From Dysidea avara (lineage: Eukaryota > Porifera > Demospongiae > Dictyoceratida > Dysideidae), in assembly GCF_963678975.1 (NCBI RefSeq), contig NC_089272.1, positions 27,901,280 to 27,965,279 of the forward strand: DNA of 64,000 nucleotides. Reading direction: 5' to 3'. Positions 1 through 13,800 of the stretch are shown here, piece by piece. How positions within the stretch are numbered: position 1 is the stretch's first letter; each line of letters begins with the position of its first letter. Made by a program: the position numbers and the translations under genes. The notes beneath the pieces are model-generated. The model was not told the DNA's origin and made no database searches. It saw only the letters and a program-made list of their open reading frames with translations.

Positions 1-678
1 TACTTTTGCAACTAATTATAATGAAATGGATACAGCTACTGATGGTATGCTCTTACAAATATTTACAATGTGCTGTATGTAGCTACTATTGAGTGTTATA
101 CTGTATTCTGTGTGTTCTAATCTTATTGGGTATCCATTACCAAGCTGCAAATTTATAGCTACAGCAGAAGTCAAGAAGTGCCACTAGCTTGTGCATAAAT
201 AATTTGATGCTTCACTGTACAACACAGTGACTTAAAATCTATGAAGTCATTACTTGTAGTTGTAAAAAGTAAAAACAGTGTATGACTATAATATTGTAAT
301 TTTTATATTTGTGACCAGGCCTACGAAATGGGACATGTGCCCTATTTTCGCAGGTCAGTCACATTGTGATAAGACTCACATATGGTTCATCTAACAGACC
401 CACTACCATGTGAAACAACTACTGCCATAGCTTGTGTAGTAACCTTCATCCTAACACTGACTGTGTCTGTGATCATTACATTTATTGTGACATACATGAT
501 CGTTAAGAGGAAGTATGATAATATGCTACAAGAAACTACTGGTAAACATCCGCTATATGAAACAATACATCCACCCAGTCACACTACTAATGATATGGAG
601 TTACAACCAAATCCAGCCTATGGTACAAGTGATAAAGTGATCATGGATAATAATCCTGCTTATGAGAGTTATAAGTGA
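1..678 (+). CDS. 3-prime end of an Ig/Fn3-type single-pass receptor (paralogue A, partial)
   Basis: Two exons are visible: one entering from outside the window and ending at 44 (donor GTATGC at 45), and the last exon 374..678 with its stop. Both junctions are phase 1, as in the complete paralogue at 7841..17694. The first piece encodes the stalk end (NEMDTATDG). The last exon encodes a short lumenal stretch, one transmembrane helix (about TAIACVVTFILTLTVSVIIT), a basic stop-transfer (KRKYD) and a cytoplasmic tail with YETI and two NPAY motifs just before the end. NPxY motifs are known ligands of PTB-domain adaptors and endocytic machinery, so a signalling or internalising surface receptor is inferred. 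No kinase domain is present. The intron holds a shrunken TGTGACC-type MITE. Where the paralogue has an AATAAA signal, this copy has AATAAC. Confidence 0.82.
310..363. mobile_element. Internally deleted TGTGACC-type MITE in intron
   Basis: Both ends of the family survive (gtgaccaggcctacgaaatg and tattttcgcaggtcagtcac) with almost no interior. It ends about 10 nt before the acceptor of the last receptor exon. A matching remnant sits at the same place in the paralogue (17337..17377). Confidence 0.7.
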
Positions 679-3600
679 CTCATACAGTACATAACACATA
701 ATGTGTAACTGCATACACTTTGTCTACCTATAGAACTTTTGGTTTTAAAATTAATAACTTACCTTATAATTTTGTACTGATCTAGCTGCCTGTTGAAGAC
801 TGCAACATATTGTACTCTTTGGAAGATGGTATATTTTGCTGAGTTTAATGGTCACTGGCATGAAATGGCCTAGACAGCCAAACTGTCAAAAGACACAAGA
901 TCAACTGAAAATCCAGCATGTTGGAGGTCCAGCAGTAATGAACCATAGCAATCTTCTTTATAGTGCTAATGGTTTTGAGTGCCAATTTGCTGTGTGTATT
1001 TGATGTAAATCTTGCAGGATTGGGAAGGTAATGGCAATCTTATAGACTGTTCCTTTCCCCAAAGAATACCATCATAGTAAACTCATGCTTTAACTTCTTT
1101 ATAACTATGCACAGAGTTACTGTAGTTGTTTTAGTTAACCAGCCATCTACTGTTTGTATAGGATATTAACTCTTGGGCTTCAGCATTATAGACGTGTTTA
1201 ACAAAGAGATGTGGTCATAAAAATGTATCACATGCACAAATTGTAAACTAGAACTTATCAATCAAGCAATGATAAAAATGGGTGGACTAAAACCATTAGT
1301 AAACTCAGTCATGGTAAAATAAATTACTTTTCAGCCGTTAAAGTAAGGTTTTAGGAGGTAGTTCAAATTTTGCAGTCATAAACCACCTACACAGAAAAGT
1401 CACCTCATTATTCTTTTTCAGTAAATCCTGAGTATTGATAAAGTATGACTATACAAGGTTTGTATTTCGGGTAGTGATTACTGTACTTGATGCATGCAGT
1501 ACTGCAATGTGCAGAAGCACTTCAAAAACGTTTGCCCTACATTGATTTTCCTGATCTTTTCCCCCTATTGTACATAAGGCCAGGAAAACTTGATTAATTG
1601 TTTCTCATCCCCACCCGCATCCCTTTTTACCCCACCGCCTCTAATTTCATTATTGCTGTTATCAATCATGTGCACACGTATTTTGATGCTAAGAAGACCG
1701 GCTATAGCACAGCAAACGTCTCTTGCACCTCAGAATGGTGGTAAAATGTAAGTACAGTATTAGCTTGTAAAAGGCTTTAGCTATTCTTTATAGCAACAAA
1801 CAGCTTGATTTAGAGCATTGCTTTAACAATGAATAATGAAAAATTACCTCCCACCCTCATGGAATTCTGTGGATGAGAAACAAGTAATCAAGTTTGCCTG
1901 GCCTAAATCCAAATTGTATTATGCAAAAATGATGTAATAATTTTAGTACCACGCCTTCTCGTTTAACCCGTCTATAGGATGTAGTTATTCTGCTCATTCT
2001 GCTGATTCAAAATTGTTGATATAATTAGTTAGTTTTATAAGTAGCTAAACTTTAATTTTTCTTTTTGTCTTGCCAGTACTCCAGTTATTACATTTTTGAT
2101 AACTTGGTAACCCTGAGACTAGACTCCTGACTGCTTATAATTATATTGCACTCGTAATTGTCAAATTATGACATTATCATTATGTAGAAAAACTGTTACC
2201 ATATCTGGTAAGATTTACATACATAGTTTAAGATTATTCACTAGAGCATTTAGCGGTTGATATAAAATCTGCAAGATATAGTCACAGTGAAGAAATTAAA
2301 CTTGGTACAAGAAACATGGGTCAGTGGTTACAAACCCAGAAACTATAGGCTAGAATATCTTCACCTTGCACACAAACACCTATGCTAAGGCACCAGAGCT
2401 CCTTGGTAGATCTCATAGTTGGCTCACCTCTGGATATGCCAAATAGCTATATACTGCAAGTTACTGAGTACATATGGATGTATACAGTCTAGCTAATCCT
2501 GAATCAATAAGGGCTTGATATATTGTGTCTAACGAATGAGAATAAGTCAACTGAGGAATTACAAACATATTAAGCTACATTGCAGGAAAGCAAAAATGGT
2601 CCATAGACCAACACCTTATTGTATGAAAAAAATTGTATGTAAATTATGAATACCTACTCAATGTACAGCCATTTGTAATGTTACTCTTGTTTCAAAGGCT
2701 ATACATATATGGAGCTGTGATTTACAACTGCCACGGTGGGATACAATCTTAGCACTTTAGCACTTTAGATAATGATTTCATACGTTACTGTAGGTAAAAA
2801 TAAATGGGTTTTGTAATGATTAGTTTTGGCACTGCACATGGTTCACAAATTCTGAACTGAGTTAGAACTGAAACAGCTATCATAAATTATAACATTGCAT
2901 ACAAACTTTCTGCTGAGCACAAAAAGCTTTAACTAGGCTGTCGATGGGCTTCACTATTCAATGGCTTCTACTTCCATTGTCCCTTCCATTCCACCACCCT
3001 TAGACGCATTGGTAACTATCCTGTATAGTGTAGGAAACCCTCCTCTAAGGTAGAACTGTATATTAGTGATCATGGAGGTTTGCACTTTTTCACAAAAATT
3101 GACCAGAACCAAGCCTCACAATGCCTTCATGGTGTGCCATGGTAAAATATTCAAGTTTAGAAGTGCTATCATTGCAACCTGAAATTTAGGGGCTGCAGAA
3201 CGTAGCCTAAATTATGTGAAACAGATACAATGCCTATATATATAGCTATAGGGGCATCCATTGTGTCATACTATTATAGTTTGGTTCCTGATAACAAATT
3301 TTGAGAAACAGGTGTAGGGGATCATTACAACAAACAGTGTATTAACATCACCTGAAGTGCAAATTTAATCACTACTTTATGTATATATACATATATATGC
3401 TGGTTTATTGTCTACACTTATTTCTTTACTGTATTCATCATCAGTAAACTTCTGTAGCATGGAATTATGGGAAAGAATGATGCCGGACATATGACAGTTG
3501 TATTTGGGCCAGTACTTGTGTATATGTATACCATTCATGAGAAAATAAGAGAGTCAGATCCATTGAGATTTGAAAGTAATTTTAAAAAACTTTCAAGCGC

Positions 3601-6600
3601 TATTTAGACATAATGTAGTCAAATGTTAACAGATTGCACAACAATGCAAATTACTGTTTTGTTGTCATTATGTGGCTACTCTTTATAATAATGCATAATT
3701 ATGTACATGATAAGTTGTAACTCAATGCTGATTATCTCTTCGTTTCCCACCAATACGTAGTTTTTGCCATGCATTTTTTGACTTCCTGATAATATTTATT
3801 TTTAGATGAATAGAAACAGCTTTAATAACAACATACATTTTTATTGGATCAGTAACATATAAGCAAACTTTAGAAATAAAAAGTTCCTTATAAGGATCTA
3901 GTACAACAAGGCATTGATATATATTCTTATATATTCCTGCATCTACATCACGACAGTATTTTTTTGTAAAACCATCATACAATAATCTTTTGCGCTGAAT
4001 TTTTTTCTGATTGTCCCTGAATGGTGTAGCTACCCAGCAAACTTGTAAATAAACAGAGTGAATCGATTGTGATAAACTCTTACACATTTATTTCCCCTTT
4101 TTTGCAAATTTAATTACATCATACTTCTAAATAGATTATTCAATCACCATCCCATTTAGACCACTAGTGCATAATTATGTAGAGAAGTGCTGCTAAAAAT
4201 TTGGTGATGATAGCTGCAACTATACAAGAGTTATAAGGTTATAAAGCAAGGAGTGTAATTGTTTGGTTAAAGGAATGTGGGAAATGAAGGGTTATTGAAC
4301 ATGTATGTGAGACATTGAAACTGATAACATAAACATCATTCAATGCTGAATACCTACAGTAAGTAGAAGATGTATTGTTACACTGAATTGATGAATAGTA
4401 CCATGGTAATGTATTAAACAACACTTATTGATGATGTCAATAGTATGATATACTTGCAAAGTAATTACTTGTATAATCGCTATATAAACCACTAAAAAGT
4501 TATTCATCAGTTCTTTTTGCATGAATTAGTTGATTTACAGAAGTATCCAATAGCTGACAATTCGAGAAAAATTGTAACTACTTATTATAACTATTCAAAT
4601 AATATACTGAATGGTGAGCTGCTACGTGTATTGATGCAAATAGGTGTAAGTCTATTACATAGTTTCATGAGTAGCAGTAACACTATAACCTTATAATAGG
4701 TACTTAATGTAGTTACTGTATGTATGTACATAAGTAGATGTGATTTTTAATGAGGTACATAGCCAACGTACAGTATAGTGATGTTGTTGACAACAGTAAA
4801 TCGTGGGTCATAATACAATACTATTGTAGTTCATCCAATCAAAAATAGCCAAGCTTTGAAGAATATGGCCATCAAATTACAAAAAATTGTGATTCCAAAG
4901 GTTGTGATAATAATGACATTTTGTTGATATTACAAATTGCAACATTAAAAACCAATTGAACCCTCCATAGTTTATTATCGACATAACTGAACATTCTAAT
5001 AGATTTTATTACCTATCTACACACTCTATTAGGTCTTTTTTCATTCTAGTATTACCTTACTGAACACTCAAATATCTTATTGGCTAGATGATTTTATATT
5101 TTTTGCCTGCTGAACACTCTAATAGGTCTTATTACCTTTCTGTTAAGACCAGCTCTAATAATAGGTTTTTGATCAGATGCTTTTATAAACTAGCTAACTG
5201 CCTTATTAGCACACTACTTGTCAGAAGGTTCTTAGTTTACTAATTTGTTAAGCTGCTTTACTTTAGCTGTACCCAGTTATACCGATAGTAAAATGTCAGT
5301 AACTTTTAGTATATGGAACATAATTGTTTTACTAAGTTTTAAACTCTCAGTAAACATCAGTGAATGTGGGTTTACTGAAAAACTACTGGGGATATACCAC
5401 TCCAGTTAACTAAGAAACTTCAAGCAGTGGCATGCATTGAATGTTATGTTACTGTCTATTTTACCAGATGGATATATACTGTAATTAGTTTTTACAACTA
5501 AATAGTTTAATCTGAGCTACTGAAGGCTCTTCTGCTTTCTACATTTCTGGTTTGTCTGATAGTCATGACAATGTATCGTTTCTTATTCATGACAGTAGAT
5601 TGCAGCATTTGCAGGCCTGTTTCACTTGCTCGGTTAATTTTATCCATATAACTACACTGCATTTATGCCGATAACCACAAAAATGGTTTGCAATGCAATA
5701 GTTATGCTCCATGTACAGACTGATTTCTCAAGTCCTCCTTCAAGCATCTTACCCTGTATGCATGACAATCAATCACTTTTGTGATATTTCAAATATTGCA
5801 TTTGTTATCTGATATGTAAGAAAATTGTTACTGTTTAAATGTACTGGTAGCTATTCTAAGTCTGTTGTAACTACTTATGGCTAGAAAAATGATGTGTAAG
5901 ATGGAATGCTTCATTTATGGCTATCTTGAAAACCAAGCAACTAGCTACAGAAACTAAATGAGCATTATTTTGGAATAATAAGATAAGTATGCAAGAATAA
6001 TGGGAGAAACTTTTGTTGGGAAATTCTGGAAACAATAATAGGTAACATTTTGAGCATAATAGGCTCAGGCCTACAGATATGTGTGGGAAAGATCCCTTTT
6101 TACAAATCCAGTCACAACAAGGCATTATGCAATACTGTTAGTATACGTAATAACACCTACACGATTATTTGTTCTTTAGAGCTAGTAGCTCCTACTATAT
6201 GCATGCTTTGTAAACCTACAGTACCAAGCAGTAACTACAAAGGTAGTTTTAGACCTCATAATAACTACAGCATGTATCCACACTTTATGTGTGATGATTA
6301 CAACAGTTCTTGAGAACTATCACTGAGTTTTTATAATATACAACATTCACATATTACACAATTGTGAGAATCTTTCTCAATTCTCATTTAGTAATTTTAA
6401 GCCTAACGAAACCCACGTTCATAAAGGAACAAGCAAATAGTGCCAGAGTTTCTGTAGGTAGGATTGGATTTTTCCTTAACAGTAGAATTGTTGTAATCAG
6501 CATAATTATTGGCAAAATTGCAAGTAGTTTAGCTCTAAGGAGCAAATTTCAATCTTTCAATCTATGGTCACACTATGTCATTACTGCATGTATCATACAT

Positions 6601-6990
6601 ATCTGACAAAGTTATACTTGCATAAAATTCTTTACCACATATGCAAAGCATGTACTTGGTACTTGTCGTCACACAAAAGTGGGCTACATATCTACTCAGA
6701 GCCACGCTTACTATCCAGCTATCTTATGATTAAAATTGACTGTATCATGTAGCCATTTGATTTCCATCATATCTCTATACAAGTGTTAAAATGAGGGGAA
6801 ATTTAACAAGACTAGTGCTTGGTGTCTTACTACAATTAAAATATGTGTTCAGGAAGATTGTATTTGGGTGAAATGTATGTTTTTATTTCTTTAGCTGCGG
6901 CTTCACTACAGCTAAAGTACAAAGTAGGAATGAAATTACTTTTTTTTGTGCATGACCATTTCGACTAAAAAGTATTTCTTCCTCTTTTAG
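679..6990. other. Intergenic DNA between receptor paralogues
   Basis: No gene is recognised in this 6.3-kb AT-rich stretch. It holds a foldback element (1578..1903) and a cluster of diverged CTCTAATAGG-type motifs (about 4988..5165). Several open frames under 125 codons occur but show no family resemblance, conserved start context or splice logic. Confidence 0.6.
1578..1903. mobile_element. Foldback (inverted-repeat) element
   Basis: An arm at 1578..1610 (ggccaggaaaacttgattaa and on) is the near-exact reverse complement of 1871..1903 (ggatgagaaacaagtaatca and on). Arms of about 33 bp surround about 260 bp with no coding potential. The target duplication is not resolved. Confidence 0.6.
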
Positions 6991-6997
6991 GGGTAAA

Positions 6998-7327
6998 ATG
7001 TATGAAGTAAGACCTGTTGAGAGATCAAACTCTTTGTCCTTACTGTGGAGGCTTTTCTGTTGTGTACTGATACTTCTATATCAGATATTTAATAATTTAG
7101 TGGATAATGATTTTTTCACACAGTCACCAGGAATTACTCGAGGATATAATTTAAAAATTTACAAGTGCCATTCTTCTTGTTTGCTACAAAGTAACTTTTT
7201 TTCTCATTGTGTAGTGAATTCTTGGAACAGTTTATCACAGCATATTATTGAGGCATGCCCATTGAATGACTTCAAGTCAAAACTGGATATGCATTGGACT
7301 AATAATACATATCTTTTTCTATCATGA
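6998..7327 (+). pseudogene. 3-prime fragment of a non-LTR retrotransposon (LINE) reverse transcriptase ORF
   Basis: The frame encodes a C-terminal pattern typical of CR1/L2/jockey-like LINE proteins: a TRGYNLKIYK stretch, then FFSHCVVNSWNSLSQHI, then LNDFKSKLDMHW shortly before the stop. In these families this lies downstream of the reverse-transcriptase domain. No polymerase motif is present upstream, so this is a 5-prime-truncated dead copy, as LINE insertions commonly are. The clade assignment rests on motif memory only. It lies in the 5-prime flank of the complete receptor gene. Confidence 0.72.
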
Positions 7328-7840
7328 TTTGGTGTACAGTCTATTTTAGCCTCTTTGCCAAAAATTAAAATAAAATAAATAAGTACTGAATTTGTTATAC
7401 GAGGTTCCACTATTATATTATACATTTTGCTTACTAATATGTAAAACTGTTCTTATATCTGCCACAGCTGACTGAAGTTTAATCATATACATACAACACA
7501 GCTGCACAAAATATGCATACTCTCACTACACAGAGAGATAATAGGTAGATACTGTATAGTCAACAAATTAGTCATCATTACCTGATTAAACATGCAATAG
7601 CAACTGCACATAAACAGTTTAACTAGTCATAATGCAAGATTTATAGAACTGTTACATTTCAATGCAGCAGTAAATGCCAAGTATGATTTTAGTGCTGTAT
7701 TACTCATACTGTTTATACACGCATGGGAGAGAGATGTCATATATTTTGTTAAGACAATATACAACATAAGTACAGGGGTCTAGATTTATCATGTGGGTAT
7801 CATTACAATACATACAAAATCAATTACAGCTAATTTAAGA

Positions 7841-7898
7841 ATGTTCCAGTTCCTATTATACATACTGATCAGTACTAGTCACATAGTGACATCACAAG
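7841..7898 (+). CDS. Exon 1: start codon and signal peptide
   Basis: The ATG at 7841 opens a 58-nt exon encoding MFQFLLYILISTSHIVTSQ, a hydrophobic leader with a plausible cleavage region. The donor GTGAGT follows at 7899. It ends in phase 1, matching the next exon. Confidence 0.85.
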
Positions 7899-10800
7899 GT
7901 GAGTGTACAACTAATATTATGTGCATGTGATCAGTTGCTGTGTTGTGTTCTGTAGTGATAATACAGTCTCCTCAAGATGTGTCAGTGTGTGAAGGAGGAA
8001 CAGTAACTTTCACTTGTGTAGTGATGTTCCCTAGTGGATCAAACCCTGCTGGTGCATTTTGGATCACTAATGGTGTTGATGCTAGTAGAGAACCAGGCCA
8101 CACTGCAACTAATGATGATGATGGACGTTCTTCTCCTACTAATGTTACTAACACATTAATGGTGGCTAATGTGAACACCAGTAATAATGGATCAGATTAT
8201 GGTTGTATACAAGATCTTGATGTAATAAGTGATAGAGCACACCTGACTGTGTTTGGTGAGTTGTTCCTGTATGTATTCAGTAACACCTTTCTATCATTGT
8301 TACTGTGATATACAGTAGCCGCATATGTCTGCCTTATTCAATGACTATAATATCCATGATCAAAGCATTTATCAATAATTTACAGTAATACCTCTTAGTT
8401 TTGCAAAATATAATTAATATGTTGTTGCTATTTGTAATGTTATTAAACATATATCCTCCCTCTCTTATTCACACAAATTTCATTAGTTTAACATAATGAA
8501 AGAGTAGTTGTATTATTTTCAAATTTCACAAAATTTAATTGAACAATATTAGCATTTATTTTGCAGTGTAAAATTTTGGTATAAAAGGTGGACCTCATGT
8601 AATATGCACACAGCACAAAAAGAACACTTAATATAGATGCTTTACACACATACTGGGTTGTTTTATGTATTGAGAGCATTCACAACGTACGTACATATTT
8701 AAAACCACTTGGGAAATAGTGTTTTGTACATAGTAAAGTAAGTGCACCTATACTGTAACTAAGTACAGTTGGTATCTGTATTCAGTGCTCATTACACACC
8801 ATGAGAATAAATTAACCCCTTAAACTATGCATGACCAAGCCTGTCTATGGTGTATCAGTCCTGTAAAATTCACTGAAATATCTCTATCCACTGAAAAGCT
8901 ACACTTCAAAATTCTAACTATGTATGTGTGTATATAATCACATCTTAAACAACACTTCAGGAAACAATTCAGAATTTAACCACTACCAAATCTATTGCAC
9001 ATATCAAAGGGTTATGATCTATTTCAAATTTCTGCAAAATTTCAGTGCAGTTCAATGAAACTGACTCTTACAAAATCATTCAAGGAGTTAGTGAGTGAAA
9101 CTGGGTACAGTGGTCATCAGCGTTGAAACCGGGTCGGGTCATCCGGGTCATCCGGGTCACATTTTCTCCGGGTCATCCGGGTCTGACCCGGTTTACAATT
9201 TATCCGGGTCTGACCCGGATTGGATCACGTGAGAAACGAAATTGTTCGTTTGACGACGTGGAAACTTCTAAACGCTATCGCGTAGCTCTTTCGTGAGCCA
9301 CGCCCACTTATCGCAATACCAACATACGCTCAGCCACGCTCATTTGTTAGTAAGTGTAGTATGTAGCACGAAATTGAGGGTATCTATGGTGAGGGGTAGC
9401 TATTGTCAGTAGGTGAAGACCTTTTTTTTTTTTTTTTTTTTTTTGGTCTTCAACCTACAGCTAGGCTGAAGTTGCAATATTTACTCAACACAAATCGAAC
9501 GCTCAAAATGTAGGCTCGTTCGCTCGCTCGAGACTAGCCGAAACACGTCTCGGTTTTAATTAATCTGGGTCAATCCTGGTCACATCCGGGTCAAATCCGG
9601 GTCAGTGGGTCATCCGGGTCAGCAGTAGTGACCCGGTTTCAACGTTGGTGGTCATAATACTCTCTTTAAGATCAGCTAAATATGTTGCATCAATTCTTCA
9701 GGATTTCAAAAAGAAACGATCCAAATTGCACTGCATGCACTGTAGATACATGCAGATTTCTGAAGTGTTCTTGGGCCTGGATGGAGTTCTGGCCAACCTG
9801 ACAATATTGTAGCTGTATATGGCTGTACAGATGGATTAAGAACTATACTGTAAGTTTCCTTTCATTTAGCTAGTTTTGAGCCATAAAATGGCCAATAGCT
9901 CAACTTAATTTATCTCAATGTATTTCTCTTTCATTTTTCAGTCAATCTTTTGCCCTCACCACCACTCCATGACTACCATCTCTATTGGACTAGGATGCTC
10001 CAGAAGTTAAGGAATTGACATAAATCATGTGAAAATGTGGTACATATGTAGCTACTACGTAGCTTCAACCATTAGCAAGCTATGGCAGTCTGAATCTTTA
10101 AAACTAGTGTTTCTCAATACTTATAATACAGAAACAGTCACAGAATAAACAGTAAGTTGAAATTTTGAAGGGAGTGGTAGCATTACAAGAGTTACAAAAG
10201 AGTGAAGGGTGAGGGTGGGTAACACTCAAAATGGAGGGTCCATGACTTTTAAGCTCAGGCATGAAGTTAATGCTGGGTGACTGATATAAAAAGCTATAGA
10301 CCAACTTCTAGTGCACCATTGATTCTCATCAAGCCAGGTACCATTTGAGCAGAAAAGATCACTCTTAAAATCAGCCACATGCAATTTGAGTGGCTCAATT
10401 AAAAAAAATCAGTACCTACTAGTAGTGTTAGATTGATTTTGCCTGATGTGCGGTTTGGATAGTTTCTTGATTGATATAATTATTATAGCTTTGTCATACA
10501 TGGTAATAAATAGTCACCTGATTTAGCAGAATATATCATTTGGTATTTTTAGCTGATTTTGGATCATAGTATCGCTTTATATGGATGAACCATAAGCCAT
10601 GAAAAATTTTCAAGGTAATACGACTGACAGTATGTTTGAGATATGGCTTAAAATATTTGAAGCATCCAGAATTACATTCCCTGATTTAGGTGCATTTACC
10701 ATATACTGTAGTGTATCCTAATGTTTGTTATAGTTGTATTAATAGAAATATGTTTACATGTCAGAAATGTTTTGGTATCAATTGTTATAAACCTAAAAAA

Positions 10801-13800
10801 AACTTAAATCATAACCGAAATAGTCCTGTATTTTTATTGAAAATTACTATGGAATACTTCCATAATGCAAATATTTTGTTGCAAATATTCAAAGTTTCAT
10901 CACAGTAGTCAATTTTTGTTCACCAGTGATAATTCATTGATTTTGGAATGGAGCGACCATGTTTTATAAACATGTTATGTTTTAATGTTTGTAGACATCA
11001 ACATAGTTTCCAATAATTTAAAGCAATTTTCATGGAAAATTTCCTTGATACATAAGCTTCCACGTGTAACATTACTACTAACTTAGTTTTCATATTAATG
11101 TTGTATATGCTTTTGTTTCGAAGTATAAAACAAGCATATTCATGATAAAAGATACAAGTGATGCTATCAATATCTGTAGGATATCCAGAAAGATTTAATT
11201 CAGGATATCTGGATAGTAAAAGTGCTATCTGTTTCATCCCTAGTACCAAAATTCCCCATTACACTCACTACGTGTGCCAAATTTCAAAGCTCTTTGATGA
11301 TGTGTTTGTGTTTTATGGCTAATTGTGCAAAAAAAGAAAGCAGAACAAGAAGAGGAAAATTTGCCTAACATACTTAGATTTATAAGCACTGTAACCTAAT
11401 GTTATAAGCATTAAAAATATTTTATTGTTACAAGGACCAATTTCATCTTTCAAATGTTTCATCTACACTTGACCCTGAAGACTTCCCTGCCACACTCTAA
11501 AGGAACTGACAATGCAAGAGCTATTACAAATACCTGGTCTATATTTATTTAGAGTTTTGCTCAATATTGTAATGTGCAAGTTTTCTTCTTTCTCCACAAG
11601 TTCTTCTACTGTATATAATCCTGTAACTCTTGGATATAGTCACTTGTGCTCAGCTTCACTGTTTCATCTGTTGATGGCCTGTTCCTGTTTCTGTTAATGT
11701 AACTCTGGTCAATCCAGATATGTGACCCGGTCTGTGAAAAGGGTATTATAGCCTTTTCAATTGCATGTACTTTGAAACCTGTAACTTTACTTGTGAAAGT
11801 GATATCACCCAGAACTTTGGTCCCCTAATACCCCTAACATAGCACTATGGCTTGGTGTAATATGAAGGTGATCGGTTGAAAACACGAGGAGTTATGATTA
11901 GTCAAACTCGACAATTTAGAAAGGCTATAAGACCCCTTTTTGGAGACCAGGTCACATATTTATTATCTTGGGGCAGTGTTTACATGTTGCCTTAAAACAT
12001 CATCCACTCAATCAGAAAGATCAAGAACAGAAGGTGGCATTAATTCCCTATCACTGTCTCTGTTTCCAGTACAATTGAAAAATAGTTATTGGTGAAATGA
12101 TTCCAATGTGTATAATGCAAGAAGCCAGACACTCCTGCACAATAAATAAAATGATTTGTCTGCTGGAACATTTTGGCTGTCCACTAATAAACACAATGTA
12201 GTCTAAATAAAATACATAAAGCTGGAAGTTATTGAGCTATGCATTTTTCATAAAATGATTAAGTACCAACACAAGCACAATTAGTACAAATCAGCAAATA
12301 CTTGAAAAGCACTTTCAAGCACTTCAACAAGTACTTAAAGTGCTTATAAGCACAAGTGCTTGACTCATGTCTGGGTAAAAGTGTTTCATGTATATCTCTA
12401 CTTTTGCACCACATTTACAGGATAGGTACTGCAGAATATCCTTTGAAATAAGTATACACATGAGAAACATATTATAATTATTCTATGAGTGAAAATCCCA
12501 GAAATATATAATTTTGTAGCTTAATTCAATCAATACTTCCTTTGATCTCTTTCGCTTAAATTTTTATCATGCACTGGCAATCACAAAAGCCTCTTCCAGC
12601 TATGTAGATGTATGTACATATATACAGTAATGTTGTGTCTTTAGAGTTAACATTTTATTAGGTGTGCCATTCACTCCACCAAATATCACCTCAATTAAGC
12701 CATTAAGCAATAGGTCATTCACTGTTTACTGGACATCAAGAGATCCCACCAACTTTTATACAGTAATGTGGAGTAATTTGAATACCAATCAGGAGATCAG
12801 TGTAACAGGTATACACAGCACAACCAATTTCACAGTAACAGGATTGATTGGTGATGTAAACTATAATGTGAGTGTAGCTGCTGTGAACATGTGTGGAATA
12901 ATGACTAGTGATCCTGTTACTGTATATGGTGAGTATCATTGGTGCATATGTGTAACTATATACATAATAATACTATATGTGACCGGGCCTGCAAAAACCG
13001 GGCATGTGGGCACAAACTACACCCCTTCACACTACAGGTCATATCTCAGTACTGGAACAGAATATTTACATACTGTAAATGGAATCATAAAGCCAATTAA
13101 ATGATGATAAAGAGCTGAAAATTGTATTGCCATAGCGTAGCTTTATAAAACGTTATGAGTGATGGAAGTGTGAAAAAGTAGGCAAAAATCATGTGCCCAC
13201 ATGCCCTATTTTCGCAGGCCCAGTCACATATGCTGTTATTTTAAATAATAAGTATATATGTATATAGTTAACAGTGTTAGTGTTTGAAAGAAATCATATA
13301 ATTATGCATATAAAAAAATTACATTTCTAATCTTGACAAGAGCCTGAATGACAAAAAAAAAATTATTATGGATTATTTAACTTTATTGCTAGTACTTTCA
13401 TTGGTAATGCAATGTTGTAACTGACCCAACAAATAATGTTAAGCTCAATGTATACGTACATGTTTTATCTAGCATAAATAGTAGCATCTATTAGTTTCTA
13501 CTACAGTTCCTCCCCTTGTTATATACTGAACCAACATGCAGTGGATGTAGGCTCTGGTTACATCTCTAATAATTTATCTAAAGCTTTACTATTTAGATCC
13601 TCCAAACCCACCTGAGATTTCATATTGCATCTCCTACAGTGATGGACAGCCAGTACTGCAAGTGTCTGCCTTTGTAAGTGCGTATTATACTGTACAGCTA
13701 CGTACATACAGAAGATGTCAAAATTGTGATACAGGAGCAGATAAAGTAGCTGGCAAGGGAAGGGGCACAAACAAGCTAGTGGTTGGATTAAGCTAGATAA

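Larger units (their letters stand above)
8256..12661 (+). other. Intron 2 (4.4 kb)
   Basis: It contains a 530-bp hAT-like element (9118..9647), a TGTGACC-type MITE (11721..11956) and an AAGTGCTT-rich stretch (12293..12362). I found no further domain exon, although small exons could be missed. Confidence 0.7.

Noticed and set aside
3722-4087. 121-codon open frame on the - strand
   Set aside because: No recognisable family, signal, splice partner or paralogue; one frame of this length is expected by chance in a window of this size.
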